Assembly (NCBI RefSeq): GCF_048569485.1
Contig: NC_134361.1
Location: forward strand, 173,506,492-173,570,491
Direction of reading: 5' to 3'
Length of the DNA: 64,000 nucleotides
Origin: Anomaloglossus baeobatrachus
Taxonomy: Eukaryota > Chordata > Amphibia > Anura > Aromobatidae
The notes under the pieces were generated by a model that worked only from the letters and a program-made list of their open reading frames with translations, did no database searches and was not told the DNA's origin. Below, in pieces: positions 11,301-24,291 of this stretch. How positions within the stretch are numbered: position 1 is the stretch's first letter; every line of letters starts with the position of its first letter. The position numbers and the translations under genes were made by a program.

Positions 11301-12440
11301 GAAATTTTTTTTTTTTTGTTTAAAATATTTACTACATTCAGAACATGAATATGGTTTTTCCCCAGTGTGAATTCTCTTGTGTGTAACAAAATGTGATTTA
11401 TGTGCAAAACATTTACTACATTCTGTACACGAATATGCCTTCTCCCCTATGTAATTTCTCTGGTAACTAACAGAGTCTGAAGAAAATCTTTTCTCCCCTG
11501 TGTGAATCTGTTTATGGATTTTTTGATATTTTGAAGTTGAAAATGGCCTTTTTGCTGTATGACCACTTTGATTTTTAATGCCTCTTTTGTTTCGGTTAAT
11601 GGTATGTGATGAATCAAAAGATAAGACTTGTTTAAAAGAATCAGATGATAGATCTTTGCTGTGAATGGATGATGGTATATCTTGAATAGTGGAATTTGCT
11701 TCAGTTATATCTTGTGGGATACTAGGGTCATCTGATTTAAAAACTGAAGATGTCAGCTGTGCCTCTAATCGCCTGGTACAGTCATCTGGGCAGTTATCTG
11801 TAGGAATCTCCTCTTTACTCCGCTCATCACCCCCCACATATGTCTCTGTAATATTAATATGGGTCAGATCTTCACCCTGATGATCCTGAGGAACATCGGG
11901 ATCTTCTTGTTTACAGTCCTGTGGGAGAAGGGGACGGGGACATCTCTCTGGTGTTGTCCTCTTACTGGATAGACCTGGTGATGTGAGGGGCTGGGGAACC
12001 TCCATCATGATGTCCTTGTACAGATCTTTGTGTCCTTCTAAATACTCCCACTCCTCCATGGAGAAATAGACGGTGACGTCCTGACACCTTATAGGAACCT
12101 CTCCAGTCAGCAGCTCAATCATCTTGTTGGTGAGTTCTAGGATCTTCTGGTCATTGATGTCCTCATGTATCGGGGGGTGAGGTGGAGGCCCCGTGATTGG
12201 GCTCAGGGGTCTTCCCCATCCCTCAGACACAGGGGCCTGACAGCGCTCACTAGAGGTCTTCTTCACTACTGTGTAATCCTCTCCAGTAAGCCGGAAGAGG
12301 ATCTCTAGGGTGAGGTGTAATATCCTCTCCGCCATCTTGTCCCTGTCCATATCCATCCTTCACGGGGCAATCAGGAGGATTCTCTTCTATAGAAGATCTC
12401 CACTGAGAGGATCCGATATTGTAGGGACCTGCAGAGCCGC
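11268..12440 (-). pseudogene. Intronless KRAB / C2H2 zinc-finger gene copy (retrocopy)
   Basis: The open frame 12356-11268 encodes 362 residues. The N-terminus [19 protein letters not shown] is of the anuran KRAB zinc-finger type. A KRAB-A-like box follows at ~110-140 ([20 protein letters not shown]), then an acidic linker (~150-240) and C2H2 fingers, of which the clearest is [15 protein letters not shown]...[12 protein letters not shown]. These parts lie on separate exons in known family members but are continuous here. At ~11298-11320 the frame stops matching a finger array and enters an A-rich tract on the coding strand, where the TTAA-type repeat begins. This suggests reverse transcription of a spliced mRNA, truncated or primed inside the finger array. 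KRAB zinc-finger proteins normally repress repeats or genes through DNA binding; with about two fingers this copy probably does not. About 85 bp of UTR-like sequence precedes the ATG. Confidence 0.75.
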
Positions 12441-12767
12441 ACATTGGATATGGTAAATGGCTGCTAGAGAATACTGGCTGCTTGCCGTAATTTTAAATTT
12501 TAGTTTCTTTTTTTTTTAATTTTTAAAATTACTCTGTAGGAATTCCCTTCTTTTAGTTGTTCCCTTAAATGGAGTTGTGAATGACAGTGGAGAATTAAGT
12601 GTCATTCATTGTCTTTAGAAAGTTGGGTGACAACCTTTATGGGTGCTGTAACAGCAGTAGATAGTAGGAGTGAAAATAATCCACTGAAATGTTTGTTTTC
12701 TAGTTAATATATTGATTTGGCGCTACCTAAGGCCGCCAATCGGGTTATATCTTTTACTCAATCTTAC
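12441..12767. other. HDAC8 intron 10 or 3' flank; no further gene
   Basis: AT-rich sequence between the zinc-finger copy and HDAC8 exon 10. I looked here and across 1-12767 for a short last HDAC8 exon encoding something like NLKHVV and could not identify one. Confidence 0.4.
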
Positions 12768-12873
12768 CTTTGATTGAAGCCAAAATCTGCTGTACTTTTT
12801 GGGCATCATTCCGGTCAGACCGACAGCTAGGTGTAATCTCCAGTACGTAATCTGGCCCGTACTCTGTGAAGAA
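12768..12873 (-). CDS. hdac8: HDAC8 exon 10 (C-terminal part)
   Basis: The 106-bp exon encodes [20 protein letters not shown] and then [16 protein letters not shown]. Human HDAC8 has [20 protein letters not shown] at this place, so identity is high. The acceptor is TTTATTTAG before TTC TTC and the donor is G|GTAAGA after ATCAAA. The phase (35 codons plus one base) matches the known exon 10/11 boundary before the last few residues. If the donor were not used, the frame would read only GKIE after SIK and stop. That alternative C-terminus is possible but less likely, given the consensus donor. Confidence 0.95.
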
Positions 12874-13553
<680 letters not shown>

Positions 13554-13596
13554 TCAAGTACTAGGAGCAATCAGGGGTCGGCTAACACATCATATA

Positions 13597-14506
13597 CAGT
13601 GTGTCCACCCATATCCTGTCCACTGCCATTAACTTGAGAACGGCGGCAGCTATAGGCATAGAAGTGGTGTCTAGGTAAACTAAAGTAGCCATGCGCTACG
13701 CAATGAAACCACCTATAGCGCCACCTGGTGGAAAACAACGGAGTTAGCATTTTTATCTCGAAAACGGAACCAGATAGAGAAAAAAAGTGAATTACAAAGT
13801 TGTAGGGCATCATCAATTCAATACGAATCAACACCTTGCATACAGAAATGCTAGGATATGAAACCCATGACCCCCCCAAAACATTGAATGCTGGTCACGC
13901 ATATGGCGCTCATTTAACTTTGATGCTCAAAGTGGCCACTGTCAGCTGCAATGCACATCTGGACTCTGGACAGCATACTGTATCTTGCTGCACGTTGTGC
14001 AATATGGTAGGTGAGTGATACGTTTGCACAAGCATCTGTGATACGTCGTCGTAGGTCCTGCAATGTTGCTGGAGGGGTCGCATACACCTGCTGTTTGATG
14101 TGACCTCACAGAAAGAAGTCCAATGGGGTCAGGTCAGGTGAGTGTGGAGGCTACTCCACGCAGCCACCATACCCAATGACTTGTAGGACGGTCTCCATGA
14201 GGTATCGCTTCACGTCCGCAGCCTTGTAAGTTTTACACGTTCTAATCATAGCATTTCTGTATGCAAGGTGTCGATTCATATTGAGTTGATGATGCCCTAC
14301 AACTTTGTAATTCACTTTTTTTCTCTATCTCATTCCGTTTTCAAGATAAAAATGCTAACTCTGTTGTTTTCCACCAGGTGGCGCTATAGGTGGTTTCATA
14401 GCGTAGCGCATGGCTACTTTACTATACCTAGACACCCCTTCTATGCCTATAGCTGCCGCTGTTCTCAAGTTAATGGCGGTGGACAGGTTTATGGGTGGAC
14501 ACACTG
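13597..14506 (-). mobile_element. mariner-like DNA transposon with long inverted ends
   Basis: The element is flanked by TA (13595-13596 and 14507-14508) and has ends CAGTGTGTCCAC...GTGGACACACTG. The inverted repeats extend ~260 bp each (13597-13860 and ~14245-14506). Between them, on the minus strand at ~13900-14160, lies a decayed C-terminal transposase piece reading SPDLTPLDFFL then GHIKQQVYATPPATLQDLRR, typical of Tc1/mariner transposases around the last catalytic acid. A stop stands where Trp is usual in DFFLWG, so it is dead. It lies in HDAC8 intron 8. Confidence 0.8.
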
Positions 14507-14816
14507 TATACTTCTTTATTACTACGGATTGCTAGAAAGGATGATGGAGCAGATCGGAGGACCCCAAAATAAAGGTGACATGATACAGGCAAAAAAGCTG
14601 CCAATCAGTGGTGGAAGGTGACTGGCCTGGCTCAAGAGTACTGCAGACAGGACTGGCAGTGCCAAAGCAGATAAGACAGTGTTTATATCAAAACTACAGC
14701 AAAAAAGCACAGTAAGTTACACTGCGCTGCCATCATGGACTCTCTCCCTACTTTCTGCTACCTTCCGATAAAGGAGCAGAATACTTGTGAGAATCTCATT
14801 AAGAATATGTCTTCAC

Positions 14817-14989
14817 CTCCCCCTAGGATCATCGTCGGCAGCTGCCACTGTAAGACGTACTTCAGGCACTTGCCAATGCCCTCCGGTGTCATGTTAAATG
14901 AACACATAGGGTCTCCTGCAATTGTATCAGCCCCCAACTGCAAGACCACCGCTTCTGGATTGAATGTTGTAAACACTTCCTTCAGCACA
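14817..14989 (-). CDS. hdac8: HDAC8 exon 8
   Basis: The 173-bp exon encodes [40 protein letters not shown] and [17 protein letters not shown]. The Asp in GADTIAGDP corresponds to the zinc ligand Asp267 of human HDAC8. The acceptor is TCTCTTGCAG|T and the donor GGAG|GTGAAG. The split Gly codon (G|GA) completes LGGGGYNL with exon 9, as in human. The acceptor lies only 101 bp from the start of the 6.25-kb tandem duplication. Confidence 0.97.
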
Positions 14990-15191
14990 CTGCAAGAGAA
15001 AGGACGACCTTTCAAAAATTCACTTTTTTGGGAAGAAGCAATATAAAGTAATCATTGTGTTAATATTTTTTTTTTCATACATCAATAGTATCAAGGATTA
15101 AATAAGCTTTGTAATAGATCTTATCAGAGAAATCTGCTTCTTTCTCTGCCAGGACTGATCTTTCACTATGTCTTCAATGTACATCGTTTTA

Positions 15192-17189
15192 GGCTATGCG
15201 CGCACTAGAAAAGTGATTTTTCTCAAGAAAATTTCTTGAGAAACTTCTGGGAGTTGAAGACTACCGCACCTGCGTTAAAAAAACGCACCTAATCCGCGGG
15301 AAAAACGCATGCGTTTTTGCTGCGGTTTTTCCGCAGGTTGGTCCCTGCGTTTTTTTTATGCTGTAACTACTGCAATAAATAAAATAGATAGATAATCAAT
15401 AGACAGATAATGGATAGAGGGAAAGATGGATAGATAGATGAATAGATAGATAGATAATAGATAGATAGATAGATGAGAAAGACCCTGCATATTCTAACCT
15501 GGCACCCTTTAGTGACTTTCATGTGGCACTAAAGGGTGCCTAGCCTTGTATTTACCCATAAAATAAATAAATAATTAAAAAAAAAAAAACACGTGAGGTC
15601 CCCCCATCTTTTGTAGCCAGCTAGGGTAAAGCAGACGGCTGCAGCCTGCAAACCACCGTTGGCAGCTTCACCTTTGCTGGTAATCCAAAACAGAGGGCAC
15701 CCCACGCTGTTATTTTACATTAAATAAATAATTTAAAACAAAAAACATGGGGTCCCCCCAAATTGGATCACCAGCGGACAGCTGTGGTCTGATATTCTCA
15801 GACTAGGGAGGTCCACTGTTATTGGACACTCCCCAGTCTAAAAATAGCAGGCCGCAGCCGTCCCAGAAGTGGCGCATCCATTAGACGTGCCAATCCTGGC
15901 GCTTTGCCCCAACTCATCCCGTTGCCCTGGTGCGTTGGCAAACGAGGTAATATATGGGGTTGATGCCAGATGTGTAATGTCACCTGGCATCAAGCCCTGG
16001 GGTTCGTAATGTCACGTGTCTATCAGATACCTGACATCACCAACCCAGTCAGTAAGAAATAAAAAATAGACAACAAAAAAAGTTTTATTTGAAAAAACAC
16101 TCCCCACATAGCTTCTTTCACCAATTTATTGAAAAGAACAATCAATTCCACGTCCGGCGTAATCCAATAAGGGGGGGTCCCACGGCGATCCATACCATAG
16201 TCACTGTCCCATTCAATGAAGAACAGAAGGTTCCCCATTGGCTGGGAGAGCAACGCAGTGACCTGAGCTAACATCAATAGCCCAGGTCACTGCAGGGGAT
16301 GCCGAGCGCTGCTGTCAGGAGGATAGATGAGATCATTACCTGCTGTGATGATCTCCTGTAGTCCTGCCATCAGCGCTGTCACTGCCTTCTATGCCCGCCG
16401 CGTTGTCAGCAGTATCGCGAGAGCCCGTGACGTCACCGCTAGTGGCAGTCTCGGGCCGCTCGCGAGACGGGCATAGACAGCAGTGACGTCAGGAGGCAGG
16501 AGATCGTCACAGCAGGTAATGATCTCATCTCACCTCCTGACAGCAGCGCTCGGCATCCCCGCGGCTGCACACACTGCTGAGTGTCAGTGTCTGCCTGCGC
16601 TGCAGCGTGACAAGCCGCTGACACTGCGGCCAGACACTGTCACACTGCGGGCAGACACTGACACTGCTGTGCGTCCAGCAGTGGGGCTGCAGCGGGACAC
16701 AGACTGCATGGGCACCCGCCGGACGTCACACGGAAGCGCTTCTGTGCGGCGTCCAGGGAGTGTGACGTCTATGTTTACTCTGCTCCGCATCCTCTTCCTG
16801 GCATAATGACATCCCTCCCTGCAAAACCGCAGGGAGCGATGAGCATTACCGCAGGTAAATCGCGGCTATACCGGGAGTATACCGCACATCATTTGCTACC
16901 TGCGGTATACCCCCGGAATTTCGCGATTACATTACAGTGAATGAAGTGAAATTCCGCAGGTATTGCGCAGGCACCTGCGGAAAATAATGGACATGCTTAT
17001 TTTCTCAAGAAAGTTTCTTGAGAAAATTCTCTCAAGAAATTTTTCTTGAGAAAAATCCGCAGTGTGCGCACAGCTAATTTTTGTTCCCATAGGTTTTGCT
17101 GGGGAATGCCTGCAGAAAGATTTCAAACCTTTCTCAAGAAATTTCCGCGGGTAAATCCGCGGGTAAAACGGCCTAGTGCGCACATAGCC
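15192..17189. mobile_element. Non-autonomous Harbinger-like element (duplication copy 1)
   Basis: The ends are GGCTATGCGCGCACTAG and CTAGTGCGCACATAGCC (one mismatch), flanked on both sides by TTA (15189-15191 and 17190-17192), a 3-bp duplication typical of PIF/Harbinger. Subterminal TTTCTCAAGAAA-type palindromes occur near both ends. The interior is GC-rich with a GATA microsatellite (~15380-15475) and no transposase. Predicted ORFs inside have no family resemblance. Confidence 0.7.
15377..15475. repeat. GATA microsatellite
   Basis: Imperfect (TAGA)n run with interruptions. The second copy at 21628-21726 has the same length and interruptions. Confidence 0.85.
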
Positions 17190-17634
17190 TTACACATTAA
17201 AAATAACAGATGGCAGTTGGTGCTTATAAGATACTATGGAGAATGACGAGGTGTGAGGAACCAAAGGCAGAAACAAATATTCTGCTGCAAGTTCTTCTGA
17301 AATGGAAATTACATTTTAAATACATTTCTTATATGAAAACTTAGCTCCAAACTCAGTAAACTGCTGTCAAAGAATACCCCTTTATAGATTATTCTGAAGA
17401 GACTAAACTATTCATTTCTTTGTATGGCTTTTCAACAAACTTTTTTATGTCATTAGATTAGAGGTATACTCCTGGGAGATAAAGAAGTATGCTAATTGCC
17501 ATGACATCAAACTATAAAGAGAACATGAAAAGTGCCGATTATAACCCTGACTGCACCAGAACTTCAATGTGATTCAATGTGATTCTAGAGCTGCTCCCTG
17601 GTGCTCCCCCCTCCCTTCTGGGACGTCACATCAC

Positions 17635-18040
17635 AGATCAGGGGATGTGGTCTGCTCCCGGCTTCTAGTAGTAGCCAGTCCCCTAACAACATCTCCTTCC
17701 CCTACAGTCCAAGATCAGGGGAGGTGGCCTTCTCCTGGCTCCTAGTGGCAGCTAGTCCCCTAACAACATCTCCTTTCCCTTCAGTCCAAGATCAGGGGAG
17801 GTGGTCTGCTCCCGGGCTTCTAATAGCAGCCAGTCCCCTAACTACACCTCCTTCCGTTACAGTCCAAGATTAGGGCAAGTGGCCTGCTCCCAGCTTCTAA
17901 TGGAAGCCAGTCCCCTAACAACATCTCCTTCCCCCTACAGTCCAAGATCAGGGGACATGTCCTGCTCCCGGCTTCTAGTAGCAGTAAACCCCCTGATAAC
18001 ATCATCTTCCCATCAGTCTGAGATCAGAGGATGTGATCAG
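17635..18040. repeat. 77-bp minisatellite, ~5 copies
   Basis: The start AGATCAGGGG recurs at 17635, 17712, 17789, then (varied) 17867, 17945 and 18021, a period of 76-78 bp. Each unit contains CTGCTCCCGGCTTCTA and CAGTCCCCTAAC. It lies between the Harbinger-like element and the L1 and has a second copy at 23886-24291. Confidence 0.85.
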
Positions 18041-18243
18041 CCCCTGCCAAACAGCAGTGAGTCTATTTATGCTCTACTTGTTCTTCCCCTCTCCTCTGGA
18101 GCTTTGAATGTACACCTTCTGTATGACTGTCTACGCTACTGAGAAGGCTGTAATGAAGCTGTAAATTCATGCTGCGATCCACTGCTGTATAAGCCATGTC
18201 CAGATCAGATCAAATAAAAATTGTGGGTAAAAAGCACAATAGG

Positions 18244-21200
18244 GTGGGGCGTGGCCTGGACCTCCTGTAGGGAGGAAGCAGCACAAGAGAGCTCCTGCCT
18301 GGATCCACTCAAAATCCTGAATACCAGCCCTGTTAATAGGCATAACTAACCTGGAAGGCTGCAATATTCACCCAGGCATCTGGCGAGGGGAGGATACTAG
18401 CAGAATGCCAATCCGTATCAACAAGAAAGATAAAGATAAAGACGCACAGGAATGTGTCCCTGCAGTGGCCAAGATGGCTCCAGTAAAAACCAGGCCCTCC
18501 TGTAGTACAGCAGTGGGGGCTGCCAGCAGACTGGAGAGATATGCCAGAGTGGTTCCTGTTCCTGATCTGTCTTCTGGTGAGAAATCTGTGAGAGACACTG
18601 AACATAATGTGGAGGATCCAGTGAGTAATTTGAGCCCTGTTTGTTCAGTAGCTCAGCAAATACAGAGGCTGGGGCCTGTGATTGAAGGTGGGGGAGGGAG
18701 AGATATGGAGCAGCCTGCTGAAGCTGAACCCACACTGGGAGAAATCCTGGCAGCAGTTAACACTCGCAATACCACACTGGCCACTTTAAGAAACCAAATG
18801 GAAACTGTCACTCGGGACATAGCCTGTATCAAACATCAGCTGCGGGGGGTGACTACCAGAGTGGGGGAGCTGGAAGAACGTGTGAGTGCAGTGGAGGATA
18901 AATTGCCACCAATGACACGGGAGCTGGGAAAAGCCACGCAAAATATAACAACACTGCTGAACAAGGTGGACGATTTGGAGAACCGCTCCAGTAGAAGCAA
19001 TCTGCGCCTGGTGGGGGTCCCGGAGAGGGCAGAAGGGAATGACTCCCTGGGCTTTTTTGAAAAATGGCTAATGGACACCTTTGGCAAAGATGTTTTATCT
19101 CCATTCTTTACTATTGAGAGAGCGCACAGGGTCCCTACACGTACCCCCCCCGCCAGGAGCACCCCCACGTCCTATCTTGCTCAAACGTCTGCATTTTAAA
19201 GACAGGGATGCTATTCTGCGCAGATCCAGAGATATTAAGGAGCTTGCTATTAATGGGAGGAAGATCTTTATTTTCCCTGATTTTTCCATGGAGGTACAAT
19301 GTAAAAGGGCACAATTTATTGAGATTAAACAACGCCTGCGCGGATTACAAGTGCCATACTCCATGATGTATCCTGCTAGACTGCGGTAAATGGAGAAACT
19401 CACTTTTCTGATACGGCGGGAGCGGCGCTGTCTTGGCTGGATATTAATGAGAGGTCCATGAGGAGGAAGGATACTTGAAGATCACCCTTTCTACCACCAG
19501 GTGCTGCTGTTTCTTTTTGTCTGAGATGCTATGCTGGTATAATTACTACTGATCATTTCATTTTGGATCCAGGGCGGGAGATGACCGGTTCACTGTGGAC
19601 ACTCGTTACGGGAAAAAGCTGTGGACCCTTCTCCCTGCATGGACTCTGGGCGCGTTTTCTAGCCCTGATTCTCTCTGAGAGAAATGTGCAAGTTACACTT
19701 GTTTTTGAGGGCGGGGGCGCTGTACACTGGTGTGCAGGGCTCTATTTCCATCCTTGTTTTTTCGTTTTACTGTTGTATTTTGCAATATGTGGGGTGTGGT
19801 GTACCTCAGTCGTGTCGCTCAAGCTAATGCTAACAGGAATTGGTGGAGATTGCCTCTCTCCCCCAGGAATGGAGTATGCTCCGATTTATTATTTTTTAAC
19901 CTGCTCTTATGGCGACATCACTTAATATTGTAGCGTGGAATGTTAGGGGGCTCAGGGATGCGAATAAGAGGTGTGCTATATTTACTCATTTGCAAAAGTT
20001 TCTCCCGGCTATTTATCTGAGACCCACATGGTAAGAGATAATGTTCATTGGTTGAGGAAGGGATGGATCACACATGAATATCATTCCACATACTCGACCC
20101 ATGCACGGGGTGTCAGTGTGTTGGTGCACAAATCCATCCCGTTCTCATGTACCAAATCAGTGGTTGACCCTGGGGGCAGAATTGTTTGTTTACTTTGCAT
20201 GCTGTATGGTATACAATTTATTCTGGTTGCAGTATACATCCCTCTACCATACTCAGTCGAACCAGTAAAAAGAATCTTGTCTGTTTTAGACTCCTTCCCC
20301 CTGCGCCGACTCTTTTGATAGGAGATTTTAAACACATATTTACATCCTTATCTAGATAAGCTACATTCGGGGAACATATCAGAGGACGCAGCCTCAACTT
20401 CATTTGCTAGAATGCTGACAGAGCTGGGTTTGGTAGACCTTTGGCGCGTCCAAAACCCCACATCCAAACAGTTTTCCTGCTACTCTAGCTCCCACCACAC
20501 TATGTCACGGATAGACCTGGCTATTGGGAACACACTTATGACCTCATATGTACAAACGGTGGCCTATCTACCTATAAGCGTATCTGATCACTCACCACTC
20601 CATGTTACACTTTCATGGGGAAACCCCCTCACCCTGTCTAGGCCTATCTGGAAACTTAATCCCTTCTGGATCCAGCTTATAGGGGGATCTTTACATGATA
20701 CTATTTTAGAATATTTCCAACTTAATGAGTGCTCCGCACCATCACATATAGTCTGGGACTCTATGAAAGCCGTGGTGAGGTGTATCTATATCAGAGAAAT
20801 ATGCATACGTAAAAACCAAAACAGACGCTACACCCAAAGTCTGATTCAGGAAGTATCTGTTGCGGAGGCTGCGGTGGTGCTCAACCCGACAGAGGAAACG
20901 AAAAACACTCTAGAGAAGGCACAAACGTCACTCAGGGAAAATCTCATGTCGGCGGCAGCAAATAAACGTTACTTCCTCAAGCAGAAATATTTCATAGAGG
21001 GGGAGGGAGTAGCGCACCTACTAGCCACGGTCATTAGGGCACAGGAAGGATCTTCATATATAAATAGGATGAAGACGGAGTCGGGTGATCTTGTAACGGA
21101 AAGTGAGGATATAGTGAGGGAGATAAAGAGGTATTATATACGCCTATACACATCAGACTGTGACCTTACGGAGACTGAGATTGAGCAATATTTGGATGCT

Positions 21201-21341
21201 CTCTCTCCCCACACTGGCCGACGAAGTAAGGGATTTGTGGGATCGAGACATCCTGTTGGAAGAATTGGAGGAAGCGCTTGGCCAGACGCAAAATGAAAAA
21301 GCTCCGGGAACGGATGGCTTGCCTGGCAAGTTTTATAAAAC
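18244..21341 (+). mobile_element. L1-like LINE, 5' half only (duplication copy 1)
   Basis: Contains the 5' region starting GTGGGGCGTGGCCTGG, ORF1 (18405-19199 plus its shifted continuation to 19389) and the start of ORF2 (endonuclease, 19909 onward). It is cut at 21341 just after the APGTDGLPGKFYKT motif at the start of the reverse transcriptase, by the duplication join rather than by normal 5' truncation. The 5' target duplication AAAAAGCACAATAGG is at 18229-18243. Confidence 0.9.
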
Positions 21342-21442
21342 TCAAGGATTAAATAAGCTTTGTAATAGATCTTATCAGAGAAATCTGCTTCTTTCTCTGC
21401 CAGGACTGATCTTTCACTATGTCTTCAATGTACATCGTTTTA

Positions 21443-23440
21443 GGCTATGCGCGCACTAGAAAAGTGATTTTTCTCAAGAAAATTTCTTGAGAAACTTCTG
21501 GGAGTTGAAGACTACCGCACCTGCGTTAAAAAAACGCACCTAATCCGCGGGAAAAACGCATGCGTTTTTGCTGCGGTTTTTCCGCAGGTTGGTCCCTGCG
21601 TTTTTTTTATGCTGTAACTACTGCAATAAATAAAATAGATAGATAATCAATAGACAGATAATGGATAGAGGGAAAGATGGATAGATAGATGAATAGATAG
21701 ATAGATAATAGATAGATAGATAGATGAGAAAGACCCTGCATATTCTAACCTGGCACCCTTTAGTGACTTTCATGTGGCACTAAAGGGTGCCTAGCCTTGT
21801 ATTTACCCATAAAATAAATAAATAATTAAAAAAAAAAAAACACGTGAGGTCCCCCCATCTTTTGTAGCCAGCTAGGGTAAAGCAGACGGCTGCAGCCTGC
21901 AAACCACCGTTGGCAGCTTCACCTTTGCTGGTAATCCAAAACAGAGGGCACCCCACGCTGTTATTTTACATTAAATAAATAATTTAAAACAAAAAACATG
22001 GGGTCCCCCCAAATTGGATCACCAGCGGACAGCTGTGGTCTGATATTCTCAGACTAGGGAGGTCCACTGTTATTGGACACTCCCCAGTCTAAAAATAGCA
22101 GGCCGCAGCCGTCCCAGAAGTGGCGCATCCATTAGACGTGCCAATCCTGGCGCTTTGCCCCAACTCATCCCGTTGCCCTGGTGCGTTGGCAAACGAGGTA
22201 ATATATGGGGTTGATGCCAGATGTGTAATGTCACCTGGCATCAAGCCCTGGGGTTCGTAATGTCACGTGTCTATCAGATACCTGACATCACCAACCCAGT
22301 CAGTAAGAAATAAAAAATAGACAACAAAAAAAGTTTTATTTGAAAAAACACTCCCCACATAGCTTCTTTCACCAATTTATTGAAAAGAACAATCAATTCC
22401 ACGTCCGGCGTAATCCAATAAGGGGGGGTCCCACGGCGATCCATACCATAGTCACTGTCCCATTCAATGAAGAACAGAAGGTTCCCCATTGGCTGGGAGA
22501 GCAACGCAGTGACCTGAGCTAACATCAATAGCCCAGGTCACTGCAGGGGATGCCGAGCGCTGCTGTCAGGAGGATAGATGAGATCATTACCTGCTGTGAT
22601 GATCTCCTGTAGTCCTGCCATCAGCGCTGTCACTGCCTTCTATGCCCGCCGCGTTGTCAGCAGTATCGCGAGAGCCCGTGACGTCACCGCTAGTGGCAGT
22701 CTCGGGCCGCTCGCGAGACGGGCATAGACAGCAGTGACGTCAGGAGGCAGGAGATCGTCACAGCAGGTAATGATCTCATCTCACCTCCTGACAGCAGCGC
22801 TCGGCATCCCCGCGGCTGCACACACTGCTGAGTGTCAGTGTCTGCCTGCGCTGCAGCGTGACAAGCCGCTGACACTGCGGCCAGACACTGTCACACTGCG
22901 GGCAGACACTGACACTGCTGTGCGTCCAGCAGTGGGGCTGCAGCGGGACACAGACTGCATGGGCACCCGCCGGACGTCACACGGAAGCGCTTCTGTGCGG
23001 CGTCCAGGGAGTGTGACGTCTATGTTTACTCTGCTCCGCATCCTCTTCCTGGCATAATGACATCCCTCCCTGCAAAACCGCAGGGAGCGATGAGCATTAC
23101 CGCAGGTAAATCGCGGCTATACCGGGAGTATACCGCACATCATTTGCTACCTGCGGTATACCCCCGGAATTTCGCGATTACATTACAGTGAATGAAGTGA
23201 AATTCCGCAGGTATTGCGCAGGCACCTGCGGAAAATAATGGACATGCTTATTTTCTCAAGAAAGTTTCTTGAGAAAATTCTCTCAAGAAATTTTTCTTGA
23301 GAAAAATCCGCAGTGTGCGCACAGCTAATTTTTGTTCCCATAGGTTTTGCTGGGGAATGCCTGCAGAAAGATTTCAAACCTTTCTCAAGAAATTTCCGCG
23401 GGTAAATCCGCGGGTAAAACGGCCTAGTGCGCACATAGCC
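21443..23440. mobile_element. Non-autonomous Harbinger-like element (duplication copy 2)
   Basis: Copy of 15192-17189 at an offset of 6251, with the same ends and TTA flanks. Confidence 0.7.
21628..21726. repeat. GATA microsatellite (second copy)
   Basis: Same array as 15377-15475, with matching interruptions. Confidence 0.85.
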
Positions 23441-23885
23441 TTACACATTAAAAATAACAGATGGCAGTTGGTGCTTATAAGATACTATGGAGAATGACGA
23501 GGTGTGAGGAACCAAAGGCAGAAACAAATATTCTGCTGCAAGTTCTTCTGAAATGGAAATTACATTTTAAATACATTTCTTATATGAAAACTTAGCTCCA
23601 AACTCAGTAAACTGCTGTCAAAGAATACCCCTTTATAGATTATTCTGAAGAGACTAAACTATTCATTTCTTTGTATGGCTTTTCAACAAACTTTTTTATG
23701 TCATTAGATTAGAGGTATACTCCTGGGAGATAAAGAAGTATGCTAATTGCCATGACATCAAACTATAAAGAGAACATGAAAAGTGCCGATTATAACCCTG
23801 ACTGCACCAGAACTTCAATGTGATTCAATGTGATTCTAGAGCTGCTCCCTGGTGCTCCCCCCTCCCTTCTGGGACGTCACATCAC

Positions 23886-24291
23886 AGATCAGGGGATGTG
23901 GTCTGCTCCCGGCTTCTAGTAGTAGCCAGTCCCCTAACAACATCTCCTTCCCCTACAGTCCAAGATCAGGGGAGGTGGCCTTCTCCTGGCTCCTAGTGGC
24001 AGCTAGTCCCCTAACAACATCTCCTTTCCCTTCAGTCCAAGATCAGGGGAGGTGGTCTGCTCCCGGGCTTCTAATAGCAGCCAGTCCCCTAACTACACCT
24101 CCTTCCGTTACAGTCCAAGATTAGGGCAAGTGGCCTGCTCCCAGCTTCTAATGGAAGCCAGTCCCCTAACAACATCTCCTTCCCCCTACAGTCCAAGATC
24201 AGGGGACATGTCCTGCTCCCGGCTTCTAGTAGCAGTAAACCCCCTGATAACATCATCTTCCCATCAGTCTGAGATCAGAGGATGTGATCAG
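23886..24291. repeat. 77-bp minisatellite (second copy)
   Basis: Second copy of the 17635-18040 array at the 6251-bp offset. Confidence 0.85.

Larger units (their letters stand above)
15091..21341. repeat. 6251-bp tandem duplication, first copy
   Basis: Every base I compared matches 21342-27592 at an offset of 6251, including a 13-A homopolymer near 15577, the GATA microsatellite and the L1 coding errors. The unit starts TCAAGGATTAAATAAG and ends TTTTATAAAAC. Only a single T is shared at the join, so neither long flanking homology nor a target duplication explains it. It lies wholly inside HDAC8 intron 7. It is either a very recent duplication or an assembly artefact. Confidence 0.95.

Noticed and set aside
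1-12767. Last HDAC8 exon (NLKHVV-like)
   Set aside because: No stretch with a proper acceptor and similar coding potential could be found by eye; the target is too short for a confident call.
14817-15015. 85-residue minus-strand open frame at 14758-15015 as a separate gene
   Set aside because: It is HDAC8 exon 8 read through its acceptor and donor; residues outside 14817-14989 are intronic.
16483-16806. 107-residue open frame inside the Harbinger-like element (and its second copy)
   Set aside because: Low-complexity, GC-rich sequence with opposing open frames and no transposase motifs.
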